64,000 nucleotides of DNA from Leptospira licerasiae serovar Varillal str. VAR 010 (GTDB lineage: Bacteria; Spirochaetota; Leptospiria; Leptospirales; Leptospiraceae). The stretch's first letter is position 1, and each line of letters opens with the position of its first letter. Both the position numbers and the translations under genes were made by a program. Shown in pieces: positions 1 through 9,770 of the stretch. The notes under the pieces are model-generated. The model searched no databases, was not told the DNA's origin, and worked only from the letters and a program-made list of their open reading frames with translations. The DNA lies in assembly GCF_000244755.1 (NCBI RefSeq), contig NZ_AHOO02000005.1, positions 124,001-188,000 of the forward strand, written 5' to 3'.

Positions 1-3000
1 AGTGGGCAAAGAAAAAACTATTACAAGGTCTAAATAAACTTAGGACCGGGTCCTCGATCCGGTTCAGTTCAGAAGAAGAAAAGTATTTTGCGAATCACGC
101 AAGTCCTCTATTGTCCCAGATTTTAGGATATTGGGATCAAATTTTTGAGAAAGATGAGATCCAATCTCCGGAAGAGAAGAAGAATATTAGTCATAAAAGA
201 GAATACTTAAGATTACTATCTTCCGAATGGGATCAAAATAAAAAACCGATATTCCAAGCGGAAAATTCCGTACTGCGTCCAAAATTTGAGATCTCCGAAG
301 AAGGCAACCTAAACTTTAAAGAAGTAGAATATTCTACTAATTTAATGGATTTTTTCAAAGGAAAAATTTCCATCGGAGTAAGCAAGGACCAAGGAGGAAG
401 CTGGGCAGAAAATCAAAAAGAGACCGAGTCGATTCTAAATTCTATTTCAAGCTCGTCCAAGGAAGGAGTCTCTTTCTCCGGTCTGAAAGTTTTAGTCACT
501 GGTGGCGGTCCAAATTCTATCGCGTTAGAAACTGTGTTCGTGTTACTTGCAGGCGGTGCGGATATCATTCTAACTACCACTTCTTATTCCGCTGAAAAAG
601 TTAAGTTTTATAAAAGAATATTCCAAAAGTACGGGTCCAAACGATCTTCTCTTTCATTAGTTCCTTTTTCCCAAGGGTCATTCGAAGACATACGTTCCCT
701 ATCGGAATGGCTAATCCAAAAAGATTGGGAACCTGATGTTTTAATCCCATTCGGAGCAGTCGGAGAAGAAAATACAGGATCACAATTGGATGATTCTTCT
801 TTAATATCTTTGAGAGTCATGCTCCTTGGCGTGGAAAAACTGATCGGAACTCTAGGACGAGTGAAGAACACACCTACGGAAACTTCTCCACTTCATGTGA
901 TCTTACCTCTTTCTCCGAATCATGGAATCTTTGGAAGAGATGGAATGTATGCGGAAACTAAACTAGGTCTTGAGACTTTGTTCCGTAAAAAATTCTCGGA
1001 AGAAGATGATTGGGGAAAGAATACAAGGATCCATGGTTGTGTAATCGGCTGGGTTAGAGGAACAGGCCTGATGGAGGATAACGATCTTGTTGCCCAAGCA
1101 TTAGAAGAAAAATCAGGAGTAGTTACATTCTCTAGAAGAGAGATGGGATTACTTTTAGCAAATCTGATCCATACTTGCGTATTCCATTCTTCAGAACAGA
1201 TCACTAAGGCAAATTTTACGGGCGGTTTGGATTCTCAAACCGATCTTGGAAAAAAATTAGGAAAAATTCGCGGAGACATTCTCTCGGAAGCAAAAATAAA
1301 GAAGGAAACTTTTGCACTTAAGAGCAAAATTATATTAGAAAAACAAGAAACTCTAACGAGGGAATTCCTACCCAAGGAAGTGTATAAGTTCCCTGCCGTC
1401 CCTTCTCAAACAAAACTGAACGAGATCGGGCATTTAAAGGAACTAGATCTATCTCAAACAATTTGTGTCGTAGGCTTTGCCGAATTAGGGCCTGCTGGAA
1501 GCTCTATGACGAGATGGGAATTGGAAAAATCAGGAACACTTTCATTAGAAGCAGCGCTCGAACTTGCCTGGATGATGGGCTTTATAAAATACCAAGCCGC
1601 GGATAAAGGAAGAAGTTGGACTGATTCTGAAACAGGAGAGGCAGTCTCTGAATGGGAAATCAAATCCAAATACGAAGATAGGATCTTAACTCATACTGGG
1701 ATCCGCATCATAGATAAGGAATGTGTAGGATTTGATCCATCCACGTTATTCTCCTTTGTAGACGTAGTCTTGGAAGAAGACTTCTTTATTCCTGTCTCAA
1801 ACTCCAAAGAGGCGGAGGAATTCAAGAACGCGGAACCGGAAGCTACGGAAATCTATCATGATTCGGAAAAAGACAAATGGTTTGTGCGAAGGAAAAAAGG
1901 GAGCACAATCAAAGCCAGAAAAGCTTCCGACTTCAATAGGAAAGTTGCAGGACAGATCCCAAAAGGCTGGGACCCCGCAAAATACGGACTTTCAAAAGAT
2001 CTAACCGCTCAGGTTGATCCTATCACGGTATATAATCTTTACTGCACATGCGAGGCTTTCTTACGTTCCGGAATGGAGCCAATGGAATTATATAGGTTCC
2101 TACATCCGGGACTTGTAGGTTCTACTGTAGGCTCTGGTATGGGAGGAATGGGTAAACTTAAAAGAATGTTCCATGACTTTCTCCTCGGAAAGGAAAGACA
2201 GCATGACGCGTTACAAGAATCTCTTATCAACGTTACGACAGCTTGGGCGCTCACTTCCTATGTAGGGGGATATGGCCCTGTCCAAACTCCAGTCGCAGCC
2301 TGTGCAACCGCCGGAATATCCTTGGAGATGGCGGCAAGTTTGATCAAAGAAGGTAAAGCGGGCTTTATGTTAGCCGGAGCCTTTGACGATTTCGCGATGG
2401 AAAGTTTGGTCGGATTCGGCGATATGCAAGCTACCGCAAGCAGCATTGAGATGTCGGAACAAGGCATCGATCCGAAAGGAATGTGTCGACCCAACGACAT
2501 TCGAAGAGGTGGATTCGTGGAATCCCAAGGAGGAGGAGTCGTTCTTCTTTCAAGAGCTGACTTGGCCCTAGAAGCAGGACTCCCTGTATACGGAATTTTA
2601 GCATATGCAGGCTCTAAGACCGATGGGATACAAGCTTCTATTCCTGCACCTGGATTGGGACTTTTATCTTTAGGAGCCGAATCCGAAAAAGAAAAATCTC
2701 CTTTAAGAAATGCATTAGCGGCTTTCGGACTTACGGCTGATGATATAGGAGTAGCCTATAAACATGACACTTCTACAAAAGCAAACGATAAGAATGAAAA
2801 CAAACTTTTGTATAATCTATTATCCAAGTTAGGAAGAACTCCAGGAAACCTGTTACCTGTAGTTTCTCAAAAATCACTTACCGGGCATTCTAAAGGAGGA
2901 GCGGCGGCCTGGCAAACCATCGGAATATTACAAACTTTGGAAGAAGGTATCGTAACCGGAAATAGGAACCTTGAAGAAGTGGATCCGGATATGAACGATT

Positions 3001-3332
3001 ACCAATTCATCACTTTTACCGACGAAAGCATTCCATTCGGGAAACATAATATTAAGGCCGGAATGTTGACAACTTTAGGCTTCGGACATGTGGGAGCGCT
3101 TTGCCTTTTCGTTCATTCCGATTATTTCTTAGCTGCACTCACCCTCGAACAAAGAGAGGCCTATCTGGCGTTAAGAAGAAAAAGAGAGATCAAATATCGA
3201 AACAGATACCATGAGATCAGAATGGGATTAGGAAAACCAATGTATGAAAGACATACTAAGTCCTACTTCCAAGAAGAAGAAATAGGCATCTTATTAGATG
3301 CGGGATACAGATCCAAACTAGGAGAGAAATGA
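1..3332 (+). CDS. Fungal/mycobacterial-type FAS I alpha-like protein, ketoreductase-ketosynthase (5' partial)
   Basis: The reading frame is open from base 3 to the TGA at 3330-3332, so the gene starts outside the window; the TTG at 111 is only the first start-like codon inside it. A Rossmann ketoreductase (about 480-1200) has VLVTGGGPNS, SPNHGIFGRDGMYAETK with catalytic Tyr at 948-950, and GWVRGTGLM, all close to the ketoreductase of fungal FAS2. A ketosynthase follows (about 1680-3200): VAGQIPKGWD, nucleophile Cys at 2301-2303 in VAACATAG, first His in HDTSTKANDKNEN (about 2763) and second His in SLTGHSKGG (2886). These motifs belong to the type I alpha chain rather than to FabF/FabG. The fused C-terminal phosphopantetheinyl transferase of fungal FAS is absent and is instead the next gene, whose ATG overlaps this stop (ATGA). 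An ACP region would be expected upstream of the window. The exact fatty-acid product cannot be inferred. Confidence 0.9.
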   Translation, partial: WAKKKLLQGLNKLRTGSSIRFSSEEEKYFANHASPLLSQILGYWDQIFEKDEIQSPEEKKNISHKREYLRLLSSEWDQNKKPIFQAENSVLRPKFEISEEGNLNFKEVEYSTNLMDFFKGKISIGVSKDQGGSWAENQKETESILNSISSSSKEGVSFSGLKVLVTGGGPNSIALETVFVLLAGGADIILTTTSYSAEKVKFYKRIFQKYGSKRSSLSLVPFSQGSFEDIRSLSEWLIQKDWEPDVLIPFGAVGEENTGSQLDDSSLISLRVMLLGVEKLIGTLGRVKNTPTETSPLHVILPLSPNHGIFGRDGMYAETKLGLETLFRKKFSEEDDWGKNTRIHGCVIGWVRGTGLMEDNDLVAQALEEKSGVVTFSRREMGLLLANLIHTCVFHSSEQITKANFTGGLDSQTDLGKKLGKIRGDILSEAKIKKETFALKSKIILEKQETLTREFLPKEVYKFPAVPSQTKLNEIGHLKELDLSQTICVVGFAELGPAGSSMTRWELEKSGTLSLEAALELAWMMGFIKYQAADKGRSWTDSETGEAVSEWEIKSKYEDRILTHTGIRIIDKECVGFDPSTLFSFVDVVLEEDFFIPVSNSKEAEEFKNAEPEATEIYHDSEKDKWFVRRKKGSTIKARKASDFNRKVAGQIPKGWDPAKYGLSKDLTAQVDPITVYNLYCTCEAFLRSGMEPMELYRFLHPGLVGSTVGSGMGGMGKLKRMFHDFLLGKERQHDALQESLINVTTAWALTSYVGGYGPVQTPVAACATAGISLEMAASLIKEGKAGFMLAGAFDDFAMESLVGFGDMQATASSIEMSEQGIDPKGMCRPNDIRRGGFVESQGGGVVLLSRADLALEAGLPVYGILAYAGSKTDGIQASIPAPGLGLLSLGAESEKEKSPLRNALAAFGLTADDIGVAYKHDTSTKANDKNENKLLYNLLSKLGRTPGNLLPVVSQKSLTGHSKGGAAAWQTIGILQTLEEGIVTGNRNLEEVDPDMNDYQFITFTDESIPFGKHNIKAGMLTTLGFGHVGALCLFVHSDYFLAALTLEQREAYLALRRKREIKYRNRYHEIRMGLGKPMYERHTKSYFQEEEIGILLDAGYRSKLGEK

Positions 3333-3778
3333 TGAAATTAGGATCACAACTTCTCCCGAGTTTCAATTCGACAGGGAACCCTTCCGTTTCCGTAGGAGTG
3401 GATCTTACTTTTATTCCCGAGTTCCAGGAAAGCTTGCACGATAAGGCCACATTCTTCTTTAAAATCACTTTTACGGAATGGGAAAGAAAGAAAGGACAAA
3501 CAAAACCTGAAAACCAAAGAGCAAGTTTTTTCGCAGGAAGATACGCCGCAAAAGAAGCATTGATCAAGGCAATAGACGGTTATCGTTTATTCCAAAAACC
3601 TGATTTAACCGTAAACTATTCGGAAATCGAAATACGCAATGACGATTATGGTCGTCCTTATTTTCGTTTTTACGGGAATTTCGAAACTTATCTAAACAAC
3701 TTAAAGCCGAATTCTATCCGGTTAAGCATCAGCCATACGGGGGATTATGCATTTTCCGAAGTCCTCCTGATATTTTAG
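3329..3778 (+). CDS. 4'-phosphopantetheinyl transferase (holo-ACP synthase family)
   Basis: 149 residues. AcpS-family enzymes move 4'-phosphopantetheine from CoA to a Ser of a carrier protein, using Mg2+. The metal-binding Asp lies in GVDLTFIPEF (D25), the family core is RYAAKEALIKA (71-81, E76), and the C-terminal strand is SISHTGDYA (133-141). This matches AcpS and the transferase domain at the end of fungal FAS alpha chains. The start ATG overlaps the stop of the FAS gene, implying translational coupling; a second ATG three bases downstream is equally possible. By position it most likely activates the carrier domain of the adjacent type I synthase (inference). acpS would be a reasonable symbol, but a dedicated FAS I partner is as likely as the housekeeping enzyme. 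Confidence 0.85.
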   Translation: MMKLGSQLLPSFNSTGNPSVSVGVDLTFIPEFQESLHDKATFFFKITFTEWERKKGQTKPENQRASFFAGRYAAKEALIKAIDGYRLFQKPDLTVNYSEIEIRNDDYGRPYFRFYGNFETYLNNLKPNSIRLSISHTGDYAFSEVLLIF

Positions 3779-3788
3779 GAGAAAGCGA

Positions 3789-6700
3789 ATGATACCCACA
3801 AGAAAACCAGAGCCGGATTCATTTACCCAAGGAATATTAAGTATTCCTGAAATAGATTCAGTCATAAGGGACCTGAAAATTTTAAACCCTGGACGTTCCG
3901 AAAAAAAGGAAATTTTACCGGACAGAAAAGGGACACTTAAAAAGGTATTGATCGCAAACAGAGGAGAGATCGCTAAAAGGTTTTTTTTAGCGTTAAGAGA
4001 AGAAGGTATCCGTTCTGTTGCAGTAGTAACAGACCCGGACAGGGAACAATCCTGGTATGAATCCGCAGACGAGATCATTTATATCGGAAGTTCGGATAAA
4101 TACACGAATTCACAGACTATAATAGCAGCGACTCTGCTTTCGGATGCGAATGCGGTTTATCCAGGTTACGGATTTTTATCTGAAGATTTCAAATTCGTAG
4201 AATCCTTAGAAGAAGCCTCCTCGATCTATAATAAAAATATAATATTTATGGGCCCCAAGGCTTCCGTAATGAGGAAAGTGGGCAACAAACTAGATGCCAG
4301 AAAACTGGCCTTAGACAACGGGATTCCACTTTTATCAGGAAGTGGACCGATTGCCGACGGGAAGGAGATCGCAATCCAAGAAGCGGAAAAGATCGGCTAT
4401 CCGCTTATGATCAAATTGGACAGCGGCGGCGGCGGAAAGGGAATGGTAATCGTACGAAATTCCAAAGAACTGATTCCCGCAATAGAAAGCACAGTTCGGA
4501 TCGGCATCCAATCTTACGGAAACGGAACCTTCTTTTTTGAAAAATATGTAGAAAGACCCGCTCATTTCGAAGTACAAATTTTCAACTCTACTGCGGTTGG
4601 AATCCGAAAATGCGCGGTGCAAAGAAGAAACCAAAAAGTTGTAGAAGAAAGCGGAGAAACTTTTTTAGACGATAGGACCTTGCTACAATTATTGTCCTCC
4701 GCTGAAAGGGTTGCTCATATCTCAGGCTATTCGGAAGGATGCGCAGCTGGGACAGTGGAATTCCTACTAGACTGTGAAACAGGTAATTTCGGATTTTTAG
4801 AAATGAACACCAGATTACAGGTAGAATATCCTGTAACGGATCAATCTTTAGGCATTGATCTAGCAAAATGGCAAATTCTATTTTTCGATGGAAGAGAGCA
4901 AGAGATCCCTTACGATTCTGTGGTCAGAAGAAGATTCTCGGACAGAAATCATTCTATTCAATGTAGGATCTATGCGGAAGATCCATTTCAAAATTACTCA
5001 CCTTCTCCCGGAGAAATAAAAGACCTTGAACTACCTACATTCAACGGAGTGCGTTGCGATTTCGGATTCAGAAAAGGTGATAGAGTATTAGGCGATTACG
5101 ATCCTATGATCGGAAAACTGATCACTACAGGGACCACGAGAGAAGAAGCTTTACTAAGAATGGAAAGAGCCCTTTCAGATCTATACATCCGGGGTATCAC
5201 AACAAATATTGAACAATTGATCAAACTGGTACGACATGATCTTTTTCGTTCGGGAGAATATGATAATTTAATTTTATCTAATAATGAAGAGCTAACGAAA
5301 GCGGAGAAGGAATCGGAAGAAGAAGGTGCAATCATATGCTCTCTTGCTGAATCAGTCTTTATATCCGAAAACGATTTGAAAAGATCTTTTAGGGATAGAG
5401 ACCTTCCTAAATTACTGCACTCCCAAGAATCAGAATACTCTCTTTACGAATTTGAATTAAGATCGGAAACAAAAACTTATAAAACAAGATTATTCCGTAC
5501 TTCCATTTCCAGTTATAGGGCATTATTAAACGGAAAAGATTCCGGTATCATAGGAGTGTCCGTCCGCGGAGAATTGGGCGAAGAATTTTTAGTAGAATTC
5601 GGAGGTAGAACCATTCCTGTTCGAGTAGATCGCAGACCTTCCTTTCATTTAGTGCGATTTCCGGACAGACAAGGAAAACTAAGGTACGTCCGATTCTCCA
5701 TTCTATCCAAAGATAAAAAGAATAACACATCCGACGAAGGCATATTACGCGCTCCATTCCAAGGAACATTCGTAAAGATATGTAACAACCCCCATACAAA
5801 CGACATATGGAAAGAAGGAGAAATCATTCACGAAGGTGATCCGATCTTAGTTATTTCCGCGATGAAAATGGAGACGATCCTTACATCGCCTGTCAGCGGA
5901 AAGCTGAGTTATCTATTGGAACACGGAGATAAGAACAGATTAGTACGAGGAATTACTGCCTCTGGGATGATTTTGGGGAAAGGTTTAAGCGAAGGTGAAA
6001 TTCTCGCTAAAATTGAAACGGAGCAAAAATCGGAAATCGAAAATGAATTAGAAAATTATAATGCTACCGACGGTTCTATCTGGGAAATTTGGTCTTCTAT
6101 TGAAGCCGATGCGAAATTTGAGCTTCCACCCATCCAAAAAACTTCAGGTTCCGATCTAAGAGCATTATTGAAGTCCTGGATATTGGGAACCTTCAGAGAA
6201 CAAGATGCGATAGAAAAAATAGATTCTATACTTTCTAATTTCGAATTTGCTAAACTTTCCGATTCCGAGAATCGTCTTTGGGGAAACTTCTATATAGAAC
6301 TTTTGAAATTCCATGTATTAGTGCGAAGAATATTCTCCTCCGACCCTGGGACTAAATTTTCCCATTATGGAGAAATACAAAGAGCGCTTTCCGAATGGGA
6401 CACCGAAGGATACAATCCTCCAAAGACTACGAAAAAACTTTTATCGAATGCATTCCATTACTATGGTATAAAACCTTGGAACCCTCTGAGAAGGACCAAA
6501 AGCCAAAAAGATGCATTTATATTCTTAGTAAAAGCGTATGCAAATCTTAGAGAAGGAAAAGAGCTTATAGCAAAACTTTTGGAAAAACTTGCCATTTATG
6601 CTCCACCTACTCCTTCCATAGACCTTGCATTGAACGGCATCTTATATTTGGAGGAAAGAGAGAAGGAAAGTTCCCTCGAAAAAACAGTCAGAAGAATATT

Positions 6701-9689
6701 AAACTCGAGAGGAAATCGCCCCCAAAAATTTAAAGGGGGAGATGCAACCATTTCTAGAAAACATGTCTTCGATTATGTGCGCTTTTTAAAATCTCCTTGG
6801 TCTTCCGTCTCCGAGGAAAGATCCGAAATCTTAGAAGGAAAATTTAAAAAATCTTTTTCCGAAAACTTGCCATTAGTTCCGGAAAACTTTGATGAGGCTC
6901 TCACTTCTCAAATCCGAAAGAAACTAGAATACTGGCAAACCCAAGGAAACATTAAAAGATTATATTCTCCTAACCCCGGACATTTTCTATACTTCCTGGA
7001 AACAAAAAAAGAAAAACAATATATACTCTTCTCAACTTTAGTAGCTAAACCTGAAAAGACAACTTCCAGGTTCGATCTGGAAACGACTGCGAAAGTTGGA
7101 GCATGTATTTTACAAGGTTCCCAAATATTCCAAAAAGTAGATATTTTTAGATTAGAAGTACTTGTTTCCGGATTCAAAGTCAAATTCGATCCGGGTTCAA
7201 ACGAAGAAGATGTATTCAATTATAATAATATAATGGAATCCGCAGGTTCCGTTCTTCGCTTCTTCTTGCATGGATTGTATAGCCAATTCACAATGGATTT
7301 CCTTCCGGAAAATACCGAAAAAACGGTCACGCTTTCCTTCTTCTTTAAAGATGGAAAGCTTAGAATGGACATTGCTCATCCCAATGATCCAAGATTCCCT
7401 TATTGTAAAGGAACTGATCCGAAAGATCTAACGGTTTTCCAAAAAGGGAAATGGCCCTTAGAGTGCTGGGTTTCCGAAGTATTTGATAAGGATTCTACAA
7501 AGGAAATTACCATTCCCGGAACTGACGGACTTCTCAAAAAAAATCCTAAAACCGGGAAAGAAGAGATCTATATCCCCGGAGCAAAAATATTCGAAGGAAA
7601 GATCGGCGGAAAACCTGCATTATGTTTTTTTAAAGATTCGAGAGTCGCAGGCGGCGCCACAGGTGATATAGAGGGGAGAAAATATATCGCAGCCGCTTAT
7701 TATGCATATCGAAAAGACCTTCCTTTATATATTTGGAACGACGGAGCAGGAGCTAATATTAAGGAAGGAATGGTCTCTTTGAATAGAGCAGCGGAAGGAT
7801 TTTTCATGAATTCACTGTTAAGCGCAGGCTTGAAAGCATCCGAATTCAGGGCCGCAATCGAATCACACTCAGACCCTATCTTAAAAGAAGTGTGCTCCGA
7901 AACAGAAAAAAAATACGGATCAGAATTCAGAAAATATAACTCGGAAGATAAACCTAATCTTTGTTTTACAGTCGCGGTCGGAACCGGCTCTTCTACAGGA
8001 CTGGATGTTTACGGCTCTTCCCAAGCATCGTTGCAGGTTCTACTAAATGAAGACGAGTCCTATAGAGTTTTAACCGGATCTTCCGTGATCGAATCCGTAA
8101 CAGGTGAGAAGTTTACCAATTACGAGATCGGCGGCGCTAAAATCATGGGACAGGCTACTGGCACCGTTGATTTTGTCGCTAACGATAAGATCCAACTCAT
8201 TTGGATCATTAGAAGGATCCAGGATTCTTTGTTAGGATGCAAACCTTCTCAAAAAGAGAAAAATAAAAGAGTCATATCAGAAAATTGGAATATTTTAGAT
8301 GAAAACGAACTTATCCATCACTCAGAGAGCGGATTCTTTTTGCCTATCAAAGAAAACTATTCAGGTTCCGGATCTTTAGTGTCCGGATTCATTCGATTGG
8401 GAGAAGCTTCCGTCCTATCGATGGGACCGAGAACTAATGATGGATTTCATTCTCTTCCATGTATTATTAAAGCGAAAGAATCCGTTCGGATCGCCGAAAA
8501 AACGGGAGCTAGTCTACTTTTAGTCTACGGAAGTAAATGGTTTAGAAGTTCTCATTTGGACGATTATGATTCCTTAAGACCGAGAAGAGACTTCCAAAAA
8601 TCGTTACAAAGTTTTGAAGGAGCTTGTTTACATTTCATAAAAAACCCCGAAGGACTTAGGGTTTCAGAACTTACTTCAAATGCAGACGTATGTTTACTTT
8701 TAGAACCGAATGAAAAAAGTAAACCTTCCGCCCGCAAAGAATTTTCGAATAAAAAAAGATGGGCAACATTTACCGCTAAAAGCGAACAGGAAGCATACGA
8801 GATCATTAAAAAATTCTTTCATTTGATGAATCACAGAAAAATCGAAAATTCCTCTCCTAACAAAAATGAGATCAGACTTCCGAAAGAGATCACAGTTTCC
8901 TACGATATGAAAGAAGAAGTCGTATTGAAAATTTTAGACGTGAATACTTTCTTAGAATTTGGAGAATGGGACCCGGGTTCTAGTCTGATTACAGGACTCG
9001 GAAGAATACAAGGAAGAACCGTTGCAATCATCGCAGATCAACCGAAAGGAGGAGGTTCTCCCGATGCGCCGGGCACCGAAAAATTCAGAGTATTCACCGA
9101 GTTTGTAAACAAACATTCCATACCTTTATTAATGATCTCCGATGCACCAGGTTTCGTTCCAGGTACCAAACAAGAAAGAGCAAGGATACAGCAGATCGGC
9201 GGAGAATCTTTGGATGTGAACGTTCTCTCCGAAATTCCCGTGGTTTCCATCGTATTAAGACAAAATTATGGAGGAAGACAGATCCACGCATTCAGCGGAT
9301 TTTTAAGACCCGGAATCGCATATTATTCTTTAGCGGAAGCAACTCTTGCTGTTATGGGCGGAAATTCAGCATTCGATCTATTCCAAGGAGCGAAAGTTTC
9401 AGCGCTCAGAAAAGACGGGAATATTCAAGAAATTGAATCTATCCAAAAAGAATTTTTCGAATCTTTTACTAAAAAGTCCAGGGCCGACTTCGATGCAAAA
9501 AATTCCGGAGTTTTAGACGGGACTTTCGGATCTGTTTCCGAATTAAGAGAAGTTCTAAAAACGGGTTTAGAAGAAGCTGATCTTAAACTTTTCCTTTGGA
9601 GAAAGAATAAGAACAAATACTCGGAAGGAGAAGTGTATTTATCTCCTCCTAAACCAGGAGAAGACTGGAAGGACCTGATCTTACCTTAA
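3789..9689 (+). CDS. Giant single-chain biotin-dependent acyl-CoA (acetyl-CoA) carboxylase, BC-BCCP-central-CT
   Basis: 1966 residues. Biotin carboxylase spans about 51-500: KKVLIANRGEIAKR, the ATP-grasp loop SGGGGKGM (212-219), VQRRNQKVVEES (277-288) and EMNTRLQVEYPVTD (338-351). The biotin carrier motif is AMKMETI with the biotinylated Lys at residue 693. After a long central region (about 760-1230) without motifs I recognise comes the carboxyltransferase: GGATGDIEGRKY and WNDGAGANIKEG (about 1285-1325), then QPKGGGSPDAPGTEKF and SDAPGFVPGTKQERAR (about 1750-1800). Typical bacterial single-chain acyl-CoA carboxylases have about 1000-1100 residues; this length and order resemble eukaryotic acetyl-CoA carboxylase. 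A TAGGAG ribosome site overlaps the stop of the preceding gene, 10 bases away. Lying beside FAS I, it probably supplies malonyl-CoA; acyl specificity is inferred. Confidence 0.9.
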   Translation: MIPTRKPEPDSFTQGILSIPEIDSVIRDLKILNPGRSEKKEILPDRKGTLKKVLIANRGEIAKRFFLALREEGIRSVAVVTDPDREQSWYESADEIIYIGSSDKYTNSQTIIAATLLSDANAVYPGYGFLSEDFKFVESLEEASSIYNKNIIFMGPKASVMRKVGNKLDARKLALDNGIPLLSGSGPIADGKEIAIQEAEKIGYPLMIKLDSGGGGKGMVIVRNSKELIPAIESTVRIGIQSYGNGTFFFEKYVERPAHFEVQIFNSTAVGIRKCAVQRRNQKVVEESGETFLDDRTLLQLLSSAERVAHISGYSEGCAAGTVEFLLDCETGNFGFLEMNTRLQVEYPVTDQSLGIDLAKWQILFFDGREQEIPYDSVVRRRFSDRNHSIQCRIYAEDPFQNYSPSPGEIKDLELPTFNGVRCDFGFRKGDRVLGDYDPMIGKLITTGTTREEALLRMERALSDLYIRGITTNIEQLIKLVRHDLFRSGEYDNLILSNNEELTKAEKESEEEGAIICSLAESVFISENDLKRSFRDRDLPKLLHSQESEYSLYEFELRSETKTYKTRLFRTSISSYRALLNGKDSGIIGVSVRGELGEEFLVEFGGRTIPVRVDRRPSFHLVRFPDRQGKLRYVRFSILSKDKKNNTSDEGILRAPFQGTFVKICNNPHTNDIWKEGEIIHEGDPILVISAMKMETILTSPVSGKLSYLLEHGDKNRLVRGITASGMILGKGLSEGEILAKIETEQKSEIENELENYNATDGSIWEIWSSIEADAKFELPPIQKTSGSDLRALLKSWILGTFREQDAIEKIDSILSNFEFAKLSDSENRLWGNFYIELLKFHVLVRRIFSSDPGTKFSHYGEIQRALSEWDTEGYNPPKTTKKLLSNAFHYYGIKPWNPLRRTKSQKDAFIFLVKAYANLREGKELIAKLLEKLAIYAPPTPSIDLALNGILYLEEREKESSLEKTVRRILNSRGNRPQKFKGGDATISRKHVFDYVRFLKSPWSSVSEERSEILEGKFKKSFSENLPLVPENFDEALTSQIRKKLEYWQTQGNIKRLYSPNPGHFLYFLETKKEKQYILFSTLVAKPEKTTSRFDLETTAKVGACILQGSQIFQKVDIFRLEVLVSGFKVKFDPGSNEEDVFNYNNIMESAGSVLRFFLHGLYSQFTMDFLPENTEKTVTLSFFFKDGKLRMDIAHPNDPRFPYCKGTDPKDLTVFQKGKWPLECWVSEVFDKDSTKEITIPGTDGLLKKNPKTGKEEIYIPGAKIFEGKIGGKPALCFFKDSRVAGGATGDIEGRKYIAAAYYAYRKDLPLYIWNDGAGANIKEGMVSLNRAAEGFFMNSLLSAGLKASEFRAAIESHSDPILKEVCSETEKKYGSEFRKYNSEDKPNLCFTVAVGTGSSTGLDVYGSSQASLQVLLNEDESYRVLTGSSVIESVTGEKFTNYEIGGAKIMGQATGTVDFVANDKIQLIWIIRRIQDSLLGCKPSQKEKNKRVISENWNILDENELIHHSESGFFLPIKENYSGSGSLVSGFIRLGEASVLSMGPRTNDGFHSLPCIIKAKESVRIAEKTGASLLLVYGSKWFRSSHLDDYDSLRPRRDFQKSLQSFEGACLHFIKNPEGLRVSELTSNADVCLLLEPNEKSKPSARKEFSNKKRWATFTAKSEQEAYEIIKKFFHLMNHRKIENSSPNKNEIRLPKEITVSYDMKEEVVLKILDVNTFLEFGEWDPGSSLITGLGRIQGRTVAIIADQPKGGGSPDAPGTEKFRVFTEFVNKHSIPLLMISDAPGFVPGTKQERARIQQIGGESLDVNVLSEIPVVSIVLRQNYGGRQIHAFSGFLRPGIAYYSLAEATLAVMGGNSAFDLFQGAKVSALRKDGNIQEIESIQKEFFESFTKKSRADFDAKNSGVLDGTFGSVSELREVLKTGLEEADLKLFLWRKNKNKYSEGEVYLSPPKPGEDWKDLILP

Positions 9690-9697
9690 TTTGAAAT

Positions 9698-9723
9698 CCG
9701 TTTGTAGGAATTCCTACAAACGG
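9698..9723. repeat. Perfect 26-bp palindrome after the carboxylase gene
   Basis: Two 13-base arms, CCGTTTGTAGGAA and TTCCTACAAACGG, meet with no spacer. It lies 8 bases after the carboxylase stop and 48 bases before the end of the convergent phosphatase gene. It could fold as a hairpin in either transcript and so act as a bidirectional terminator, although no long T tract follows. Short palindromes with a GTAGGAA...TTCCTAC core are, to my knowledge, frequent between Leptospira genes. Confidence 0.7.
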
Positions 9724-9770
9724 GATCCAAAGAAAATTTAAAAATCAGACCAACGCAGCACAGTAGTTTC

